51,437 bases of DNA from an uncultured Lactobacillus sp. (GTDB taxonomy: Bacteria > Bacillota > Bacilli > Lactobacillales > Lactobacillaceae), in contig NZ_CAJURR010000017.1 of assembly GCF_910589175.1 (NCBI RefSeq), forward strand, positions 1 through 51,437, written 5' to 3'. This document shows, one piece after another, positions 35,901-44,693 of the stretch. Within the stretch, counting starts at the first letter, position 1; each line of letters starts with the position of its first letter. The notes beneath the pieces are model-generated. The model made no database searches. It was not told where the DNA came from and saw only the letters and a list, made by a program, of their open reading frames with translations. Made by a program: the position numbers and the translations under genes.

Positions 35901-36727
35901 TTGTATAACACCTGACAATGCGGACAGAAAGTAGTTCCGCGTCCATTTACTTTAATTTTCTCTAGAATAGTGCCACAATTATTACACTCTTCACCCGCAT
36001 GACCGTAAACCTGGAGCATATTTTGGTAACCACCTATATCACCATTAGCATCCAAATAAGTATGTACCGTAGTACCGCGCTCTTTAGTTGCAACAGTAAT
36101 CGTATGATTTATATTGTGATATAAATCTACTATCTTGTCAGCAGGAATTGACTTCGCACTACTTAAGGGATGAATTTTACTCTGCCACAACACTTCATCA
36201 ACATAAATATTTCCTAAACCACAAACTACGGTTTGATCTAAAAGAGTATTCTTAATATTTTTCTTCTTTCGACTTAGAGCATTAATAAAGTATTCTACAC
36301 TAAACTCTTCCGTATTTGGTTCAGGGCCAAGGTGCCGAATTCCAGTTGTCTGCTTCTCTGTTCCAGTTTCTACTAGATGCATTCTTCCGAATTTACGTAC
36401 ATCAGCATAGCGCAGAGCAGTTCCATCAGTAAAAACAAATTCCACATGCTCGTGCTTTCCTTTAGGATGATCAGGAGTCACTAAATGATATTTTCCTTCC
36501 ATTCGTAAATGGGAAACCATAGTCAGGTCATCGCTAAATCTAAATAGTAAATACTTGCCATAACGATCAATTTTCAAAATTTTTTTATTCGTTAATTTTT
36601 CAACGAATTCGTCAGGATTATTAACTATAATCTTTGGATACCAAATAATAATTTTAGCAATTGTCTTTCCTTTAACTAAAGGAGTTAGCGTTCTTCTAAC
36701 TGTCTCTACTTCTGGCATTTCTGGCAT
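35897..36727 (-). CDS. mutM: Formamidopyrimidine-DNA glycosylase
   Basis: 276 residues. It removes 8-oxoguanine and FaPy lesions, with AP lyase activity. The N-terminus MPEMPEVETVRRTL supplies the catalytic Pro2 and Glu3, Lys57-type Lys is in RYGKYLLF, and the H2TH region has GLGNIYVDEVLW. The C-terminal zinc finger is CNNC...CPHC. It follows polA directly (19 nt), a common repair pairing. Confidence 0.97.
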   Translation of the reverse strand: MPEMPEVETVRRTLTPLVKGKTIAKIIIWYPKIIVNNPDEFVEKLTNKKILKIDRYGKYLLFRFSDDLTMVSHLRMEGKYHLVTPDHPKGKHEHVEFVFTDGTALRYADVRKFGRMHLVETGTEKQTTGIRHLGPEPNTEEFSVEYFINALSRKKKNIKNTLLDQTVVCGLGNIYVDEVLWQSKIHPLSSAKSIPADKIVDLYHNINHTITVATKERGTTVHTYLDANGDIGGYQNMLQVYGHAGEECNNCGTILEKIKVNGRGTTFCPHCQVLYK

Positions 36728-36746
36728 TGTCTCACCTACTTACTGT

Positions 36747-39407
36747 TTATTTTGCATCGTACCAATTATGTCCCCAATTTGAATCTGCAATTAGTGGAAC
36801 ATCTAATTTGACAGCTGACTGCATAACCTCTGGAACAATTTTCTTAATTGTATCTAATTCATCTTTTGGCACATCAAAAATCAATTCATCGTGTACTTGT
36901 AAGACCATTTTAGTCTTTAAATGTAGTTCATCAAGTTTTTTCTGCATATTAATCATGGCAATCTTAATAATATCAGCTGCTGATCCTTGAATTGGAGAAT
37001 TAATTGCAGTTCTTTCCGCAAAACTTCTGACATTGAAGTTCTTTGAATGAATATCTGGTAAATACCGTCTTCTATGCATAATTGTTTCTGCATAGCCATT
37101 CTCACGAGCTTTTTTAATTGCTTCATCCATATAATTTTTAATTTGAGGATATTGTTCAAAGTAATTTTCAATAAAAGTTTTAGCCTGCTTACGGCTAATG
37201 CCTAAGTTTTTAGACAAGCCATAGTCTGAAATACCATAAACGATACCAAAATTAACAGCTTTAGCATGTCTACGCATTAATGGCGTTACTTCATCAGGTG
37301 AGTCCAAGTGGAATATTTTCATTGCGGTGTGGGCGTGAATATCATAGCCTGACTTAAATGCTTCTTGCATATGTTCATCCCCAGAAACATGAGCTAGCAC
37401 TCTTAGTTCAACCTGAGAATAATCACAAGAGAAAATATACCCATCTTTTGTTGAAGGAACAAAAGCTTTTCTAATCTGCTTTCCTTCCTCAGTTTTAGTT
37501 GGAATATTTTGTAAATTAGGATCAACTGAAGAAAGACGACCTGTTGTAGTCAAAGTCTGCAAATAGCGAGTGTGAATTCTTCCATCTGGCTGAATGCAGT
37601 CAAGCAAGCCCTTAACATAAGTGTTTTGAATTTTAGCAATTTGACGATAGTCCAAAATTTCTGAAACAATTGGACTTTTCATTTTTAATTGCTCTAATAC
37701 TTCAACAGATGTTGAGTAACCAGTCTTAGTCTTCTTAATTGGTGGTAAACCTAATTTTTCAAATAGGATATGCCCCAACTGCTTAGGTGAGTTCAAGTTG
37801 AATTCTTCGCCAGCCTGTTGATAAATCTTATGTTCTAGTTCTTGTAACTTAACTGCAAAATCATTACCTAATTGATTCAAAACGGATGCTTCAACCTTGA
37901 TTCCAGTAATTTCCATCTTTGCTAAGACGAAAGCCACTGGAATTTCAATTGTTTCATATAAATCATCTTGTTCATGATCTTTTAGTTTTTCAAGAAGTGG
38001 AGTCTTTAATTTCTCAATTACGGCAACTTTAGCTGCTAAATGTTCAAAGAATTCATTATCGTCAGGTACAGCTTGTTTTTTACCTTTTCCGTAAACTTCT
38101 AAATCAGTCTTTACAGAATAATCGTCATATAAATGAGCTACTTCTCCAAGATCATTCGAGTTGTTTTCATTATTAACTAAATATGAAGCAAGAAGCATAT
38201 CATAATCTAGACCTTCTGCCTTGATATCTAGTCGATGTAAACCTACATACGTTCTTTTAATGTCAAAAACATTCTTCTTGATAGTCTTATCTTCTAGCAT
38301 TTGACGAAGTGAATTTTCTTGCAACAAAACTGGATCTTTAGATACATAAATCTTATTACCAACTTTTAAAGAAAAGCCTTCAATTGGAGCTAGATGATAA
38401 TTATCACCTAACATTGCTAAATAAAAAGTTACTTCTTTTTCACTGATTTTATCTAGCTCAATGATATTTTCTTTAGTTAACTCAAGATATTCATACTTTT
38501 CCGTTTCTGGTGTGTTACTAGTTGTACCATTAACATCTAACTCAGCTAAGAATTTCTTAAATCCTAAACGCTCATATAAATTACGCAAGTCTTCAATATT
38601 TGGTTCTTGTAATTTAGTGTCGGCCAGAGTTACTTCCACTGGCGAATCCCGATCAATAGTAGCTAACTTTTTAGCTAAAAAGGCCTTATCTTTATCATTA
38701 ATTAAGTTCTCTTTTAGCTTAGACTTTTTCATTTCGTCTACATGTTCATAAAGTTCTTCAATAGAACCATATTTTTGAATTAGACGAGAAGCAGTTTTTG
38801 GGCCGACCTTAGTTACACCAGGATAATTATCTGAACTATCCCCCATCAAAGCTTTCATGTCAATGAATTCAGTTGGAGTAACACCGTTAACTTCTTTCAT
38901 ATGGGCTGGAGTATAAGCTTCTGTATCGCCAACTCCGTTTTTAGTAATTAAGACTGTGGTTTTATCAGATGTAAGCTGAGTTAAATCTCTATCTCCAGTC
39001 ACAATATCAACTGTATATCCAGCATCTTCTCCCATCTTAGAAAGTGTTCCAATAATATCATCAGCTTCATAATTCTTTAGCTCATAACTCTTTATTCCTA
39101 AGTCTTTAAGCATTTCACGAATTACAGGAAGTTGCTCTGACAATTCACTCGGTGTTTTTTGGCGACCACCTTTATAATCTTGATACATCTCAGTTCTAAA
39201 AGTAACTTTTCCTGCATCAAAAGCAACTAATACATTAGTTGGATTAGTCTGCTTTATGATTGCGTCAAGCATATTTTTAAAAGTAAAAATTGCATTTGTA
39301 TGCAATCCATCTGGACTAGTAAAACGATCAAGCTGACGGTATAAAGCATAAAAGGCACGAAAGGCCACAGAGTTGCCGTCAATTAAAAGTAATTTCTTTT
39401 GTGCCAT
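36747..39407 (-). CDS. polA: DNA polymerase I
   Basis: 886 residues. The 5'-nuclease domain (about 1-290) starts LLLIDGNSVAFRAFYAL and has the SSDNYPGV motif. The 3'-5' exonuclease-like domain (about 310-480) lacks the DxE metal ligands (FYLAMLGD instead), as in Bacillus, so no proofreading is expected. The polymerase domain has motif A DYSQVELRVLAHVSG, motif B RRHAKAVNFGIVYG and motif C LQVHDELIFD. It is used in Okazaki fragment processing and repair. Confidence 0.97.
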   Translation of the reverse strand: MAQKKLLLIDGNSVAFRAFYALYRQLDRFTSPDGLHTNAIFTFKNMLDAIIKQTNPTNVLVAFDAGKVTFRTEMYQDYKGGRQKTPSELSEQLPVIREMLKDLGIKSYELKNYEADDIIGTLSKMGEDAGYTVDIVTGDRDLTQLTSDKTTVLITKNGVGDTEAYTPAHMKEVNGVTPTEFIDMKALMGDSSDNYPGVTKVGPKTASRLIQKYGSIEELYEHVDEMKKSKLKENLINDKDKAFLAKKLATIDRDSPVEVTLADTKLQEPNIEDLRNLYERLGFKKFLAELDVNGTTSNTPETEKYEYLELTKENIIELDKISEKEVTFYLAMLGDNYHLAPIEGFSLKVGNKIYVSKDPVLLQENSLRQMLEDKTIKKNVFDIKRTYVGLHRLDIKAEGLDYDMLLASYLVNNENNSNDLGEVAHLYDDYSVKTDLEVYGKGKKQAVPDDNEFFEHLAAKVAVIEKLKTPLLEKLKDHEQDDLYETIEIPVAFVLAKMEITGIKVEASVLNQLGNDFAVKLQELEHKIYQQAGEEFNLNSPKQLGHILFEKLGLPPIKKTKTGYSTSVEVLEQLKMKSPIVSEILDYRQIAKIQNTYVKGLLDCIQPDGRIHTRYLQTLTTTGRLSSVDPNLQNIPTKTEEGKQIRKAFVPSTKDGYIFSCDYSQVELRVLAHVSGDEHMQEAFKSGYDIHAHTAMKIFHLDSPDEVTPLMRRHAKAVNFGIVYGISDYGLSKNLGISRKQAKTFIENYFEQYPQIKNYMDEAIKKARENGYAETIMHRRRYLPDIHSKNFNVRSFAERTAINSPIQGSAADIIKIAMINMQKKLDELHLKTKMVLQVHDELIFDVPKDELDTIKKIVPEVMQSAVKLDVPLIADSNWGHNWYDAK

Positions 39408-39424
39408 ATTTTTCTCCTTAAATA

Positions 39425-39466
39425 AAAAACTGTCAAATTAGTCTCTTAACTATTTTAACAGTTTTT
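39425..39466 (-). terminator. Hairpin just upstream of polA
   Basis: AAAAACTGT and ACAGTTTTT form a stem ending in a U-run on the minus strand, directly before the polA Shine-Dalgarno. No minus-strand gene lies upstream for about 1.5 kb, so it may be a relic or a polA attenuator. Confidence 0.6.
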
Positions 39467-39536
39467 CTTCTATGATTTAATTATCTACTTTGCTTTAGTT
39501 TGCTCTCAAGTTAATTCTTTACCACTATAAAGAAAA

Positions 39537-39567
39537 AGGAATCACATCTCTGCTATATGTGATTCCT
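39537..39567 (-). terminator. Second minus-strand hairpin upstream of polA
   Basis: AGGAATCACAT and ATGTGATTCCT are perfect 11-bp arms, followed on the minus strand by TTTTTC. There is no minus-strand gene for it to end. Confidence 0.6.
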
Positions 39568-39648
39568 ATGATGAATGCTTAAGTAAAAAATAATTATTAG
39601 GGGAATATTTTTACTTAGATTCTACTTTTTTCGTGAAAATAGTTACTT

Positions 39649-39674
39649 TTTGTTGATAATCATCTATCAACAAA
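39649..39674. promoter_or_regulatory. 10-bp inverted repeat, candidate GntR operator
   Basis: TTTGTTGATA-ATCATC-TATCAACAAA is a perfect inverted repeat with a 6-nt centre. It lies just before the truncated deoC and about 460 nt before the GntR gene. It could be the operator of that regulator. Confidence 0.45.
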
Positions 39675-39680
39675 TTTAAA

Positions 39681-40133
39681 AATGGTGCTAATGAAATTGA
39701 CTATGTAATTAATATTACTGAATTAAAAAATAAGAATTATGCTTATATTAAAGCAGAAATAGAGCAAATGGTTAATATTTGTCACAAATATCATGTGCCA
39801 TGTAAAGTGATTTTTGAAAATTGTTACCTAACCAAGGAAGAAATCAAAAAATTAGCAGAAATTGCGAAAGAAATTAAACCTGACTTCATTAAAACTTCTA
39901 CAGGCTTCGGCCCATCTGGAGCAAAGGTTGAAGATGTAAAATTAATGAAGTCAATCGTTGGAGACAACGTAAAGGTTAAAGCAGCTGGTGGCATTAGAAA
40001 TAGTGATGATTTCTTAGCAATGGTAAGAGCCGGTGCAGACCGTATTGGCTGTAGTGCTGGTGTTAAAATAATTGAAGCTCTTAAACAGCGGATGCAAGAT
40101 GACAACGTAACTACAATTGAGATTAATAGATAA
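39681..40133 (+). pseudogene. deoC: Deoxyribose-phosphate aldolase, 5'-truncated
   Basis: An in-frame stretch of 150 codons reads as the C-terminal two thirds of Deo[13 protein letters not shown], then [12 protein letters not shown] with the Schiff-base Lys, then [12 protein letters not shown] with the second catalytic Lys. About the first 65 residues of the TIM barrel are missing, and a stop codon lies just upstream. The first usable ATG is at 39768. Because the barrel is incomplete an active aldolase is unlikely. It runs straight into the GntR gene, so the pair looks like the end of a former deoxyribonucleoside operon. Confidence 0.85.
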
Positions 40134-40847
40134 ATGACTGAAGCAAAATATAAAAAAATTGAAGCTATTTTAAAACAAAGAATTATCGATCAAACCTATC
40201 CTCTTAATAGTTTATTGCCAAAAGAAATTGAACTAGCTGCCGAATTCAACACAAGTCGCCCAACAATTAACCATGCGATTCACAATCTTGTTCAACAAGG
40301 ATTCTTAGAGCAACGTAAACGATTAGGTACTATTGTTAAAAGAAACAAGATTGCACAAGAATTTACTCATGTAATACAAAGTTACAATCAAGAAATGGAT
40401 GATAAGGGATTAAAAGCGAGAACTAAAATGATTTCTTTTGAGGAAATTGATCCTACTTCAGAAATACAAAGTGCCTTAAACTTATCTCCTTCTGACTCAG
40501 TCTTTAAATTAGTTAGACTAAGATATGTAGATACGGCTCCAATTGTTGAAGTAACTACTTATATTCCTACTAAACTTGTTCCAGATCTAAATAAAATAGA
40601 TTTTTCACAAGCATCCTTATACGATGAACTTAGGAAAAGAAATTTACCGGTCACCCATGTCACAAGAAAATTAGAAGTGAAACAAGCTTCTTCAACTATA
40701 TCGAAAACTTTAAAAATTAAAGAAAATGATCCTGTTTTTTATTTTCATAGTTATGGATATACAAAAAAGGATCAAAAAATAGAATACTCAATTGCCACTT
40801 ATCGTGGAGATTTGAACTCGTTTATTATTGATCTTAATCTTAACTAA
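40134..40847 (+). CDS. GntR/HutC family transcriptional regulator
   Basis: 237 residues. The N-terminal GntR winged helix has LPKEIELAAEFNTSRPTINHAIHNLVQQGF (in two parts, about 22-52), and the C-terminal UTRA ligand domain (about 80-232) has FKLVRLRYVDTAPIVEVTTY. HutC-type regulators usually sense a sugar phosphate or similar metabolite. The ATG touches the deoC stop codon (TAAATG). It remains intact while deoC has decayed, so it may regulate genes elsewhere. Confidence 0.92.
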   Translation: MTEAKYKKIEAILKQRIIDQTYPLNSLLPKEIELAAEFNTSRPTINHAIHNLVQQGFLEQRKRLGTIVKRNKIAQEFTHVIQSYNQEMDDKGLKARTKMISFEEIDPTSEIQSALNLSPSDSVFKLVRLRYVDTAPIVEVTTYIPTKLVPDLNKIDFSQASLYDELRKRNLPVTHVTRKLEVKQASSTISKTLKIKENDPVFYFHSYGYTKKDQKIEYSIATYRGDLNSFIIDLNLN

Positions 40848-40899
40848 AAAGGATTGATTAAATCTTTTACTTTACTGCAAAAGTCTAATCAATCCTTTT
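40846..40899. terminator. Bidirectional terminator
   Basis: AAAAAGGATTGATTA pairs with TAATCAATCCTTTT. It serves the convergent GntR gene and murC. Confidence 0.88.
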
Positions 40900-40920
40900 A
40901 TCATATTTCAAAATATTTAA

Positions 40921-42234
40921 TTAAAGTAACTTTTCATAAGCATCTTCATACTTAGGAATATCACCAGCACCCATAAATACAACAACTGCATTCTTGTGCT
41001 TAGTTAAATCAGCGATGTTGTCTAAATCAATTACTTCTGAACCAGGAATATTATTTACTAAATCCTCACTTGAAATATCTCCACTTGCTTCACGAGCAGA
41101 TGCATAGATAGGAGTAACATATGCTTTATCAACATCACGCAAAATTTCTTCAAAGTCCTTTTGGTATTTCTTAGTTCTTGAGAAAGTATGTGGTTGGAAA
41201 ACTACCACTAATTCTTTATCTGGGAATTTTTGACGAGCAGCTTGAATAGTTGCACGCATTTCTGTTGGGTGGTGAGCATAATCATCAATTACGGAAACAT
41301 CCCCAAAATCTTTTTCGGCAAAACGTCTTTTTGCACCCTTGAAAGTAAGTAGACCTTCCTTAATATCATCCATTGGAACTTTTTCAGTATAAGCAACTGC
41401 AATTACAGCAGTAGTGTTTAAAATGCTATGATCACCGAATAAGTGAATTTCAAAACGGCCAAGGTCTTTTCCATGTGCTAAAACATTAAATTTAGAGCCA
41501 GTAGTTGTCTTTTCAATATTAACTGCTTGAAAATCATCAGTGTCCTTGAAACCATAAGTATACTTAGGAATATCAGTCTTTAAGCTTTGCAAGCGCTTAT
41601 CATCTCCCCAAACAAAGAGAGCCTTCTTAGTTTGATCAGCTGCAGTTTGAAAAGCACTAGTGTAATCATCTTGATCCTTAAAGTAATCAGGGTGATCAAA
41701 GTCAATGTTAGTCATAATTTGGTAATCTGGATGATATGCCAAGAAGTGACGACGGTATTCATCAGCTTCATAAACAAAGAAACGTGAGCCCTCTACTCCT
41801 TTACCGCGACCATCACCAATCAAGTAAGAAGTTGGTGCAACTTCACCTAAAACGTGTGCCAAAAGACTAGTAGTTGAAGTCTTACCGTGAGTACCGGATA
41901 CACCAATTGAAGTATGCATCTGTACAATTTCTTCAACTGTATCAGGATAGCTTTGCCATTCAACATTTTTGTCTAAACATGCTGCTACTTCAGGATTATC
42001 TTGTTTAAAAGCATTCCCTTTAACAATTACTTGTTCTGCATTGCTCTTAATATTGGCCGGATCAAAATTTTTTACTTCAATACCAGCTTTTTCAAGAGGT
42101 ACCTGAGTAAACGTATATTTTTCAATATCTGAACCTGCCACGTTATAACCTAGGTCATGTAAAACTAGAGCTAGGGATGCCATACCAGTTCCTTTAATAC
42201 CAATGAACCAAATTTGTTTGTTTTTGTCTAACAT
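40921..42234 (-). CDS. murC: UDP-N-acetylmuramate-L-alanine ligase
   Basis: 437 residues. It adds L-Ala to UDP-MurNAc in the cytosolic branch of peptidoglycan synthesis. The Mur ligase ATP-binding loop is GVSGTHGKTSTTSLLAHVLG (about 113-132). The central domain has TNIDFDHPDYF, and the C-terminal domain starts at KRRFAEKDFGDVSVIDDYAHHP. The ATG has GGAGAT upstream. It faces the GntR gene, with a terminator between. Confidence 0.97.
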   Translation of the reverse strand: MLDKNKQIWFIGIKGTGMASLALVLHDLGYNVAGSDIEKYTFTQVPLEKAGIEVKNFDPANIKSNAEQVIVKGNAFKQDNPEVAACLDKNVEWQSYPDTVEEIVQMHTSIGVSGTHGKTSTTSLLAHVLGEVAPTSYLIGDGRGKGVEGSRFFVYEADEYRRHFLAYHPDYQIMTNIDFDHPDYFKDQDDYTSAFQTAADQTKKALFVWGDDKRLQSLKTDIPKYTYGFKDTDDFQAVNIEKTTTGSKFNVLAHGKDLGRFEIHLFGDHSILNTTAVIAVAYTEKVPMDDIKEGLLTFKGAKRRFAEKDFGDVSVIDDYAHHPTEMRATIQAARQKFPDKELVVVFQPHTFSRTKKYQKDFEEILRDVDKAYVTPIYASAREASGDISSEDLVNNIPGSEVIDLDNIADLTKHKNAVVVFMGAGDIPKYEDAYEKLL

Positions 42235-42293
42235 ATATTAATATCTCCATCGTTTACGCCAAAATATTCGCTTTAATTCTACCATTTTTAGCA

Positions 42294-42325
42294 CAAAAAA
42301 AGAACATAACCCAGCGTTATGTTCT
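42294..42325 (-). terminator. Minus-strand terminator
   Basis: AGAACATAACGC-TGG-GTTATGTTCT with seven U on the minus strand. It ends transcription from the decayed ORF region and insulates murC. Confidence 0.85.
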
Positions 42326-42329
42326 AATT

Positions 42330-42365
42330 AGAAAGTAGTTAGCTCATCCTTACTCCCTACTTTCT
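42330..42365. repeat. 9-bp inverted repeat
   Basis: AGAAAGTAG (42330-42338) and CTACTTTCT (42357-42365) are perfect arms around 18 nt, next to the terminator. It may be an alternative fold that competes with it. Confidence 0.5.
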
Positions 42366-42389
42366 TTATATTTATTAATCTATAATAAA

Positions 42390-42644
42390 CTATTTATCGA
42401 ACCCTAAAATATTACGTCGTCTTAGATCATCAATCCACGCCATCAGCATTCTTATGTAGGTGATAACCCAAAATGGTAATCATCAAAAAAACTCCGCATA
42501 TCTTTTATACTTGGCCGATAAGTGAGGCTATATCCCCCCCCCAGAATTTCTGGAGGATTGGCTAGTATTTTGTACATATTGCACTTCATCATTACTATCT
42601 TGCTCCATTATTTTATTCACCATATATATCAAATAAAAAAACAT
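42390..42644 (-). pseudogene. Decayed ORF with a 9-G tract
   Basis: The gap between murC and cutC (42235-42817) has no intact gene. On the minus strand an ATG at 42644 opens MFFYLIYMVNKIMEQDSNDE and runs to nine consecutive G (42534-42542), then stops at once. With eight G the frame continues as GYSLTYRPSIKDMRSFF and about 8 further residues. Another frame then gives WVITYIRMLMAWIDDLRRRN ending ILGFDK. This suggests a small membrane-related gene broken by frameshifts. No Shine-Dalgarno is visible and I do not recognise the family. The rest of the gap (42645-42817) shows nothing. Confidence 0.45.
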
Positions 42645-42817
42645 TATTCTTACAGTTTTACTATATCACTTATGATGATTAAATAACATAATAAAGATAG
42701 GTATTATTCATAATTTTCTGTTTATAGGTTAATAGCTTCAATTTATTAACACAATAGATAATTCCTTTTCTGTTATATGGCTTATCAAAAGAAGTTTAAA
42801 ATTACACCAGCTTAACT

Positions 42818-43456
42818 TTAACCTAATAGCTTAGTGCCATGAACCTGTTTTATTTTTATTTGTTCAACAATTTTATTTATATTTGCCTTAGTAATTCCGC
42901 CACCAGGCAAAATTTCTATCTTGTTTTTTGCCTGTTTGACTACTTCCTTTAAATGATCAAGTGTATGGGAGATTGGTTGATTTAATGGTCCACCATGAGT
43001 AAGAATACGCTTAACTCTATTTTGGGATAACCAATCAATGGCTTCTTTTTGTTCAGCATTTGTTAATTCATCAAATGCCATGTGCATCACCACTTCTAAG
43101 TCTCCAACATGCGCTACTGAAAGCAATCTATTCATTGCCCTCTTATCTAAATGTTTTTCCCTAGTTAAACACCCAAAAGTAACTCCATCGACACCTAGTA
43201 AATTGCATATTCGAATATCATTAATCATTACCTCTAGTTCATCCTCGTTATAGACAAAATTTCCGCCACGAGGCCTAATCATTACAATTACAGGAACATC
43301 ATGTTTATGTGCATACTCAACAGTCTTTTTAATTACGCCAAAAGAAGGCGTCGTTCCACCTACAGTTAAATCATTATTTAGTTCTATTCGATTGGCACCA
43401 CGTTCAATCATCAAAGGTACATTCGTAAAATTTTCAACACATACTTCTTTGATCAA
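42818..43456 (-). CDS. cutC: CutC family protein
   Basis: 212 residues as a TIM-barrel protein: IKEVCVENFTNVPLMIERGA, RIELNNDLTVGGTTPS, VIVMIRPRGGNFVY, FGCL, LTHGGP and LPGGGI motifs are all family-typical. It was named for copper homeostasis in E. coli, but the molecular activity is not established. The frame is open to 43495, but GGGGAG lies 9-10 nt before the TTG at 43456, giving the usual length. Confidence 0.9.
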   Translation of the reverse strand: MIKEVCVENFTNVPLMIERGANRIELNNDLTVGGTTPSFGVIKKTVEYAHKHDVPVIVMIRPRGGNFVYNEDELEVMINDIRICNLLGVDGVTFGCLTREKHLDKRAMNRLLSVAHVGDLEVVMHMAFDELTNAEQKEAIDWLSQNRVKRILTHGGPLNQPISHTLDHLKEVVKQAKNKIEILPGGGITKANINKIVEQIKIKQVHGTKLLG

Positions 43457-43506
43457 CTTTATGTTTCTCCCCGATCTAAGCTTGCTTTTATCCAATAACT
43501 TACAAC

Positions 43507-43538
43507 AAAACCCGAAATTCGTCTGAATTCCGGGTTTT
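43507..43538 (-). terminator. Terminator after ytpR
   Basis: AAAACCCGAAATTC and GAATTCCGGGTTTT form an imperfect stem with U-runs. It separates ytpR from cutC. Confidence 0.7.
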
Positions 43539-43566
43539 ATAATCGTTATTACTTAAGAGTATTATT

Positions 43567-44214
43567 TTAAAGACTAATTTGACCACTAGCTAATAATTCA
43601 TCACACTTAGTTGGTTCAAATTCATCGCCAGCTTTAAAGTCGTCAGGAACAACCATAATACCACGCTTTTGAGGAGCATGTGCTAAGCCTAATTCGCGTG
43701 CTGAACAAATCATACCGTATGAATCAACACCACGAAGTGCACCTGGCCAAATTTGTTGACCATTTGGCATTAAAGTACCAGGAAGTGCCACAACTACCAT
43801 TTGGCCTTGAGCAATATTTGGAGCACCACAAACGATTTGATGTTCTTCACCATTCCCCACATCCACAGTAGTTACATGTAAGTGATCTGAATCTGGGTGT
43901 GCTTCACAAGTCTTAACGTAACCATAAACAAGAGTTGGCTTGCCAATTTCTAGCTTAGTATCAAAACCAGCTTCAGCAATTTTCTTGTTTAAAGCATCAA
44001 CTAATTCTTGTGTTGGTTTAACTTCACCATTTGGTAACTTATCGTAGTCTAAAAAGCTACTTACGTTAAAGAAATTAAATCCAATAACTTCTCCATCCTC
44101 ATTTTCAACTCTTGTAACTTGATCTTTTTCTGTGAATTTACTACGACCTTTATCTTGGTCCAAAATCACAATTAAAGTATCAGGGTAACTTGTTTTATTG
44201 GTAGAAATAATCAT
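43567..44214 (-). CDS. YtpR family tRNA-binding domain protein
   Basis: 215 residues. The N-terminal DUF4479-like domain (about 1-90) is followed by an EMAP/tRNA-bind OB fold (about 95-205) with CEAHPDSDHLHVTTVDVG, IVCGAPNIAQGQMVVVAL and GMICSARELGL. The OB part is close to the N-terminal domain of pheT in this window. A role in tRNA binding or trans-editing has been proposed for the family, but is not shown. It lies 24 nt after the thioredoxin gene and forms an operon with it. Confidence 0.92.
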   Translation of the reverse strand: MIISTNKTSYPDTLIVILDQDKGRSKFTEKDQVTRVENEDGEVIGFNFFNVSSFLDYDKLPNGEVKPTQELVDALNKKIAEAGFDTKLEIGKPTLVYGYVKTCEAHPDSDHLHVTTVDVGNGEEHQIVCGAPNIAQGQMVVVALPGTLMPNGQQIWPGALRGVDSYGMICSARELGLAHAPQKRGIMVVPDDFKAGDEFEPTKCDELLASGQISL

Positions 44215-44238
44215 TTCTAGTAAATTTCCTTTCCTAGA

Positions 44239-44559
44239 CTATTTGAGAGAGTTAAGGAAGTTTTCTACTTCTTCTTTAGTCTTTCTGTCCTTATTTACTA
44301 GTCTACCAATTTCTTTGCCATCTTGGTAGACAACAAAGCTAGGAATTCCAAAGATATTTAATTCTTTGGCTACATCAATTGATCCATCACGGTCAATCTT
44401 ATAGAATTTTGCATCAGAATTATCTTTTTCAATTTGTGGTAAAAATGGGTCTAAGAAGCGGCAATCTGGGCACCATGTAGCTGAAAATAGTAATACTACT
44501 TTTCCATTTTTGGTAATTTCTTTTAACTTCTCAGGAGTTAACTCTTTAATTTCTTCCAT
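44239..44559 (-). CDS. Thioredoxin family protein (YtpP type)
   Basis: 106 residues with a thioredoxin fold and active site SATWCPDCRF (Cys30, Cys33). The cis-Pro is in FGIPSFVVY. The CPDC centre differs from the CGPC of classical thioredoxin and is usual for YtpP, which in Bacillus also lies beside ytpR and has been linked to bacillithiol or coenzyme A disulfides. It is cytosolic, with no signal peptide. Confidence 0.93.
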   Translation of the reverse strand: MEEIKELTPEKLKEITKNGKVVLLFSATWCPDCRFLDPFLPQIEKDNSDAKFYKIDRDGSIDVAKELNIFGIPSFVVYQDGKEIGRLVNKDRKTKEEVENFLNSLK

Positions 44560-44693
44560 TTATCTCACCTTTTCTTACTTTTTATAAGTTATAATTATTT
44601 TACATCCTTTTATTTCAAAAATCTAGTCTCAGATCTTTTAGCTTAAATTAAAAACAATCTACAATAAAAATATAGAAATAAGGTATTAAAATA

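Noticed and set aside
36747..39407. Missing exonuclease residues in DNA polymerase I as a novelty
   Set aside because: Loss of the 3'-5' exonuclease ligands is usual in Bacilli.
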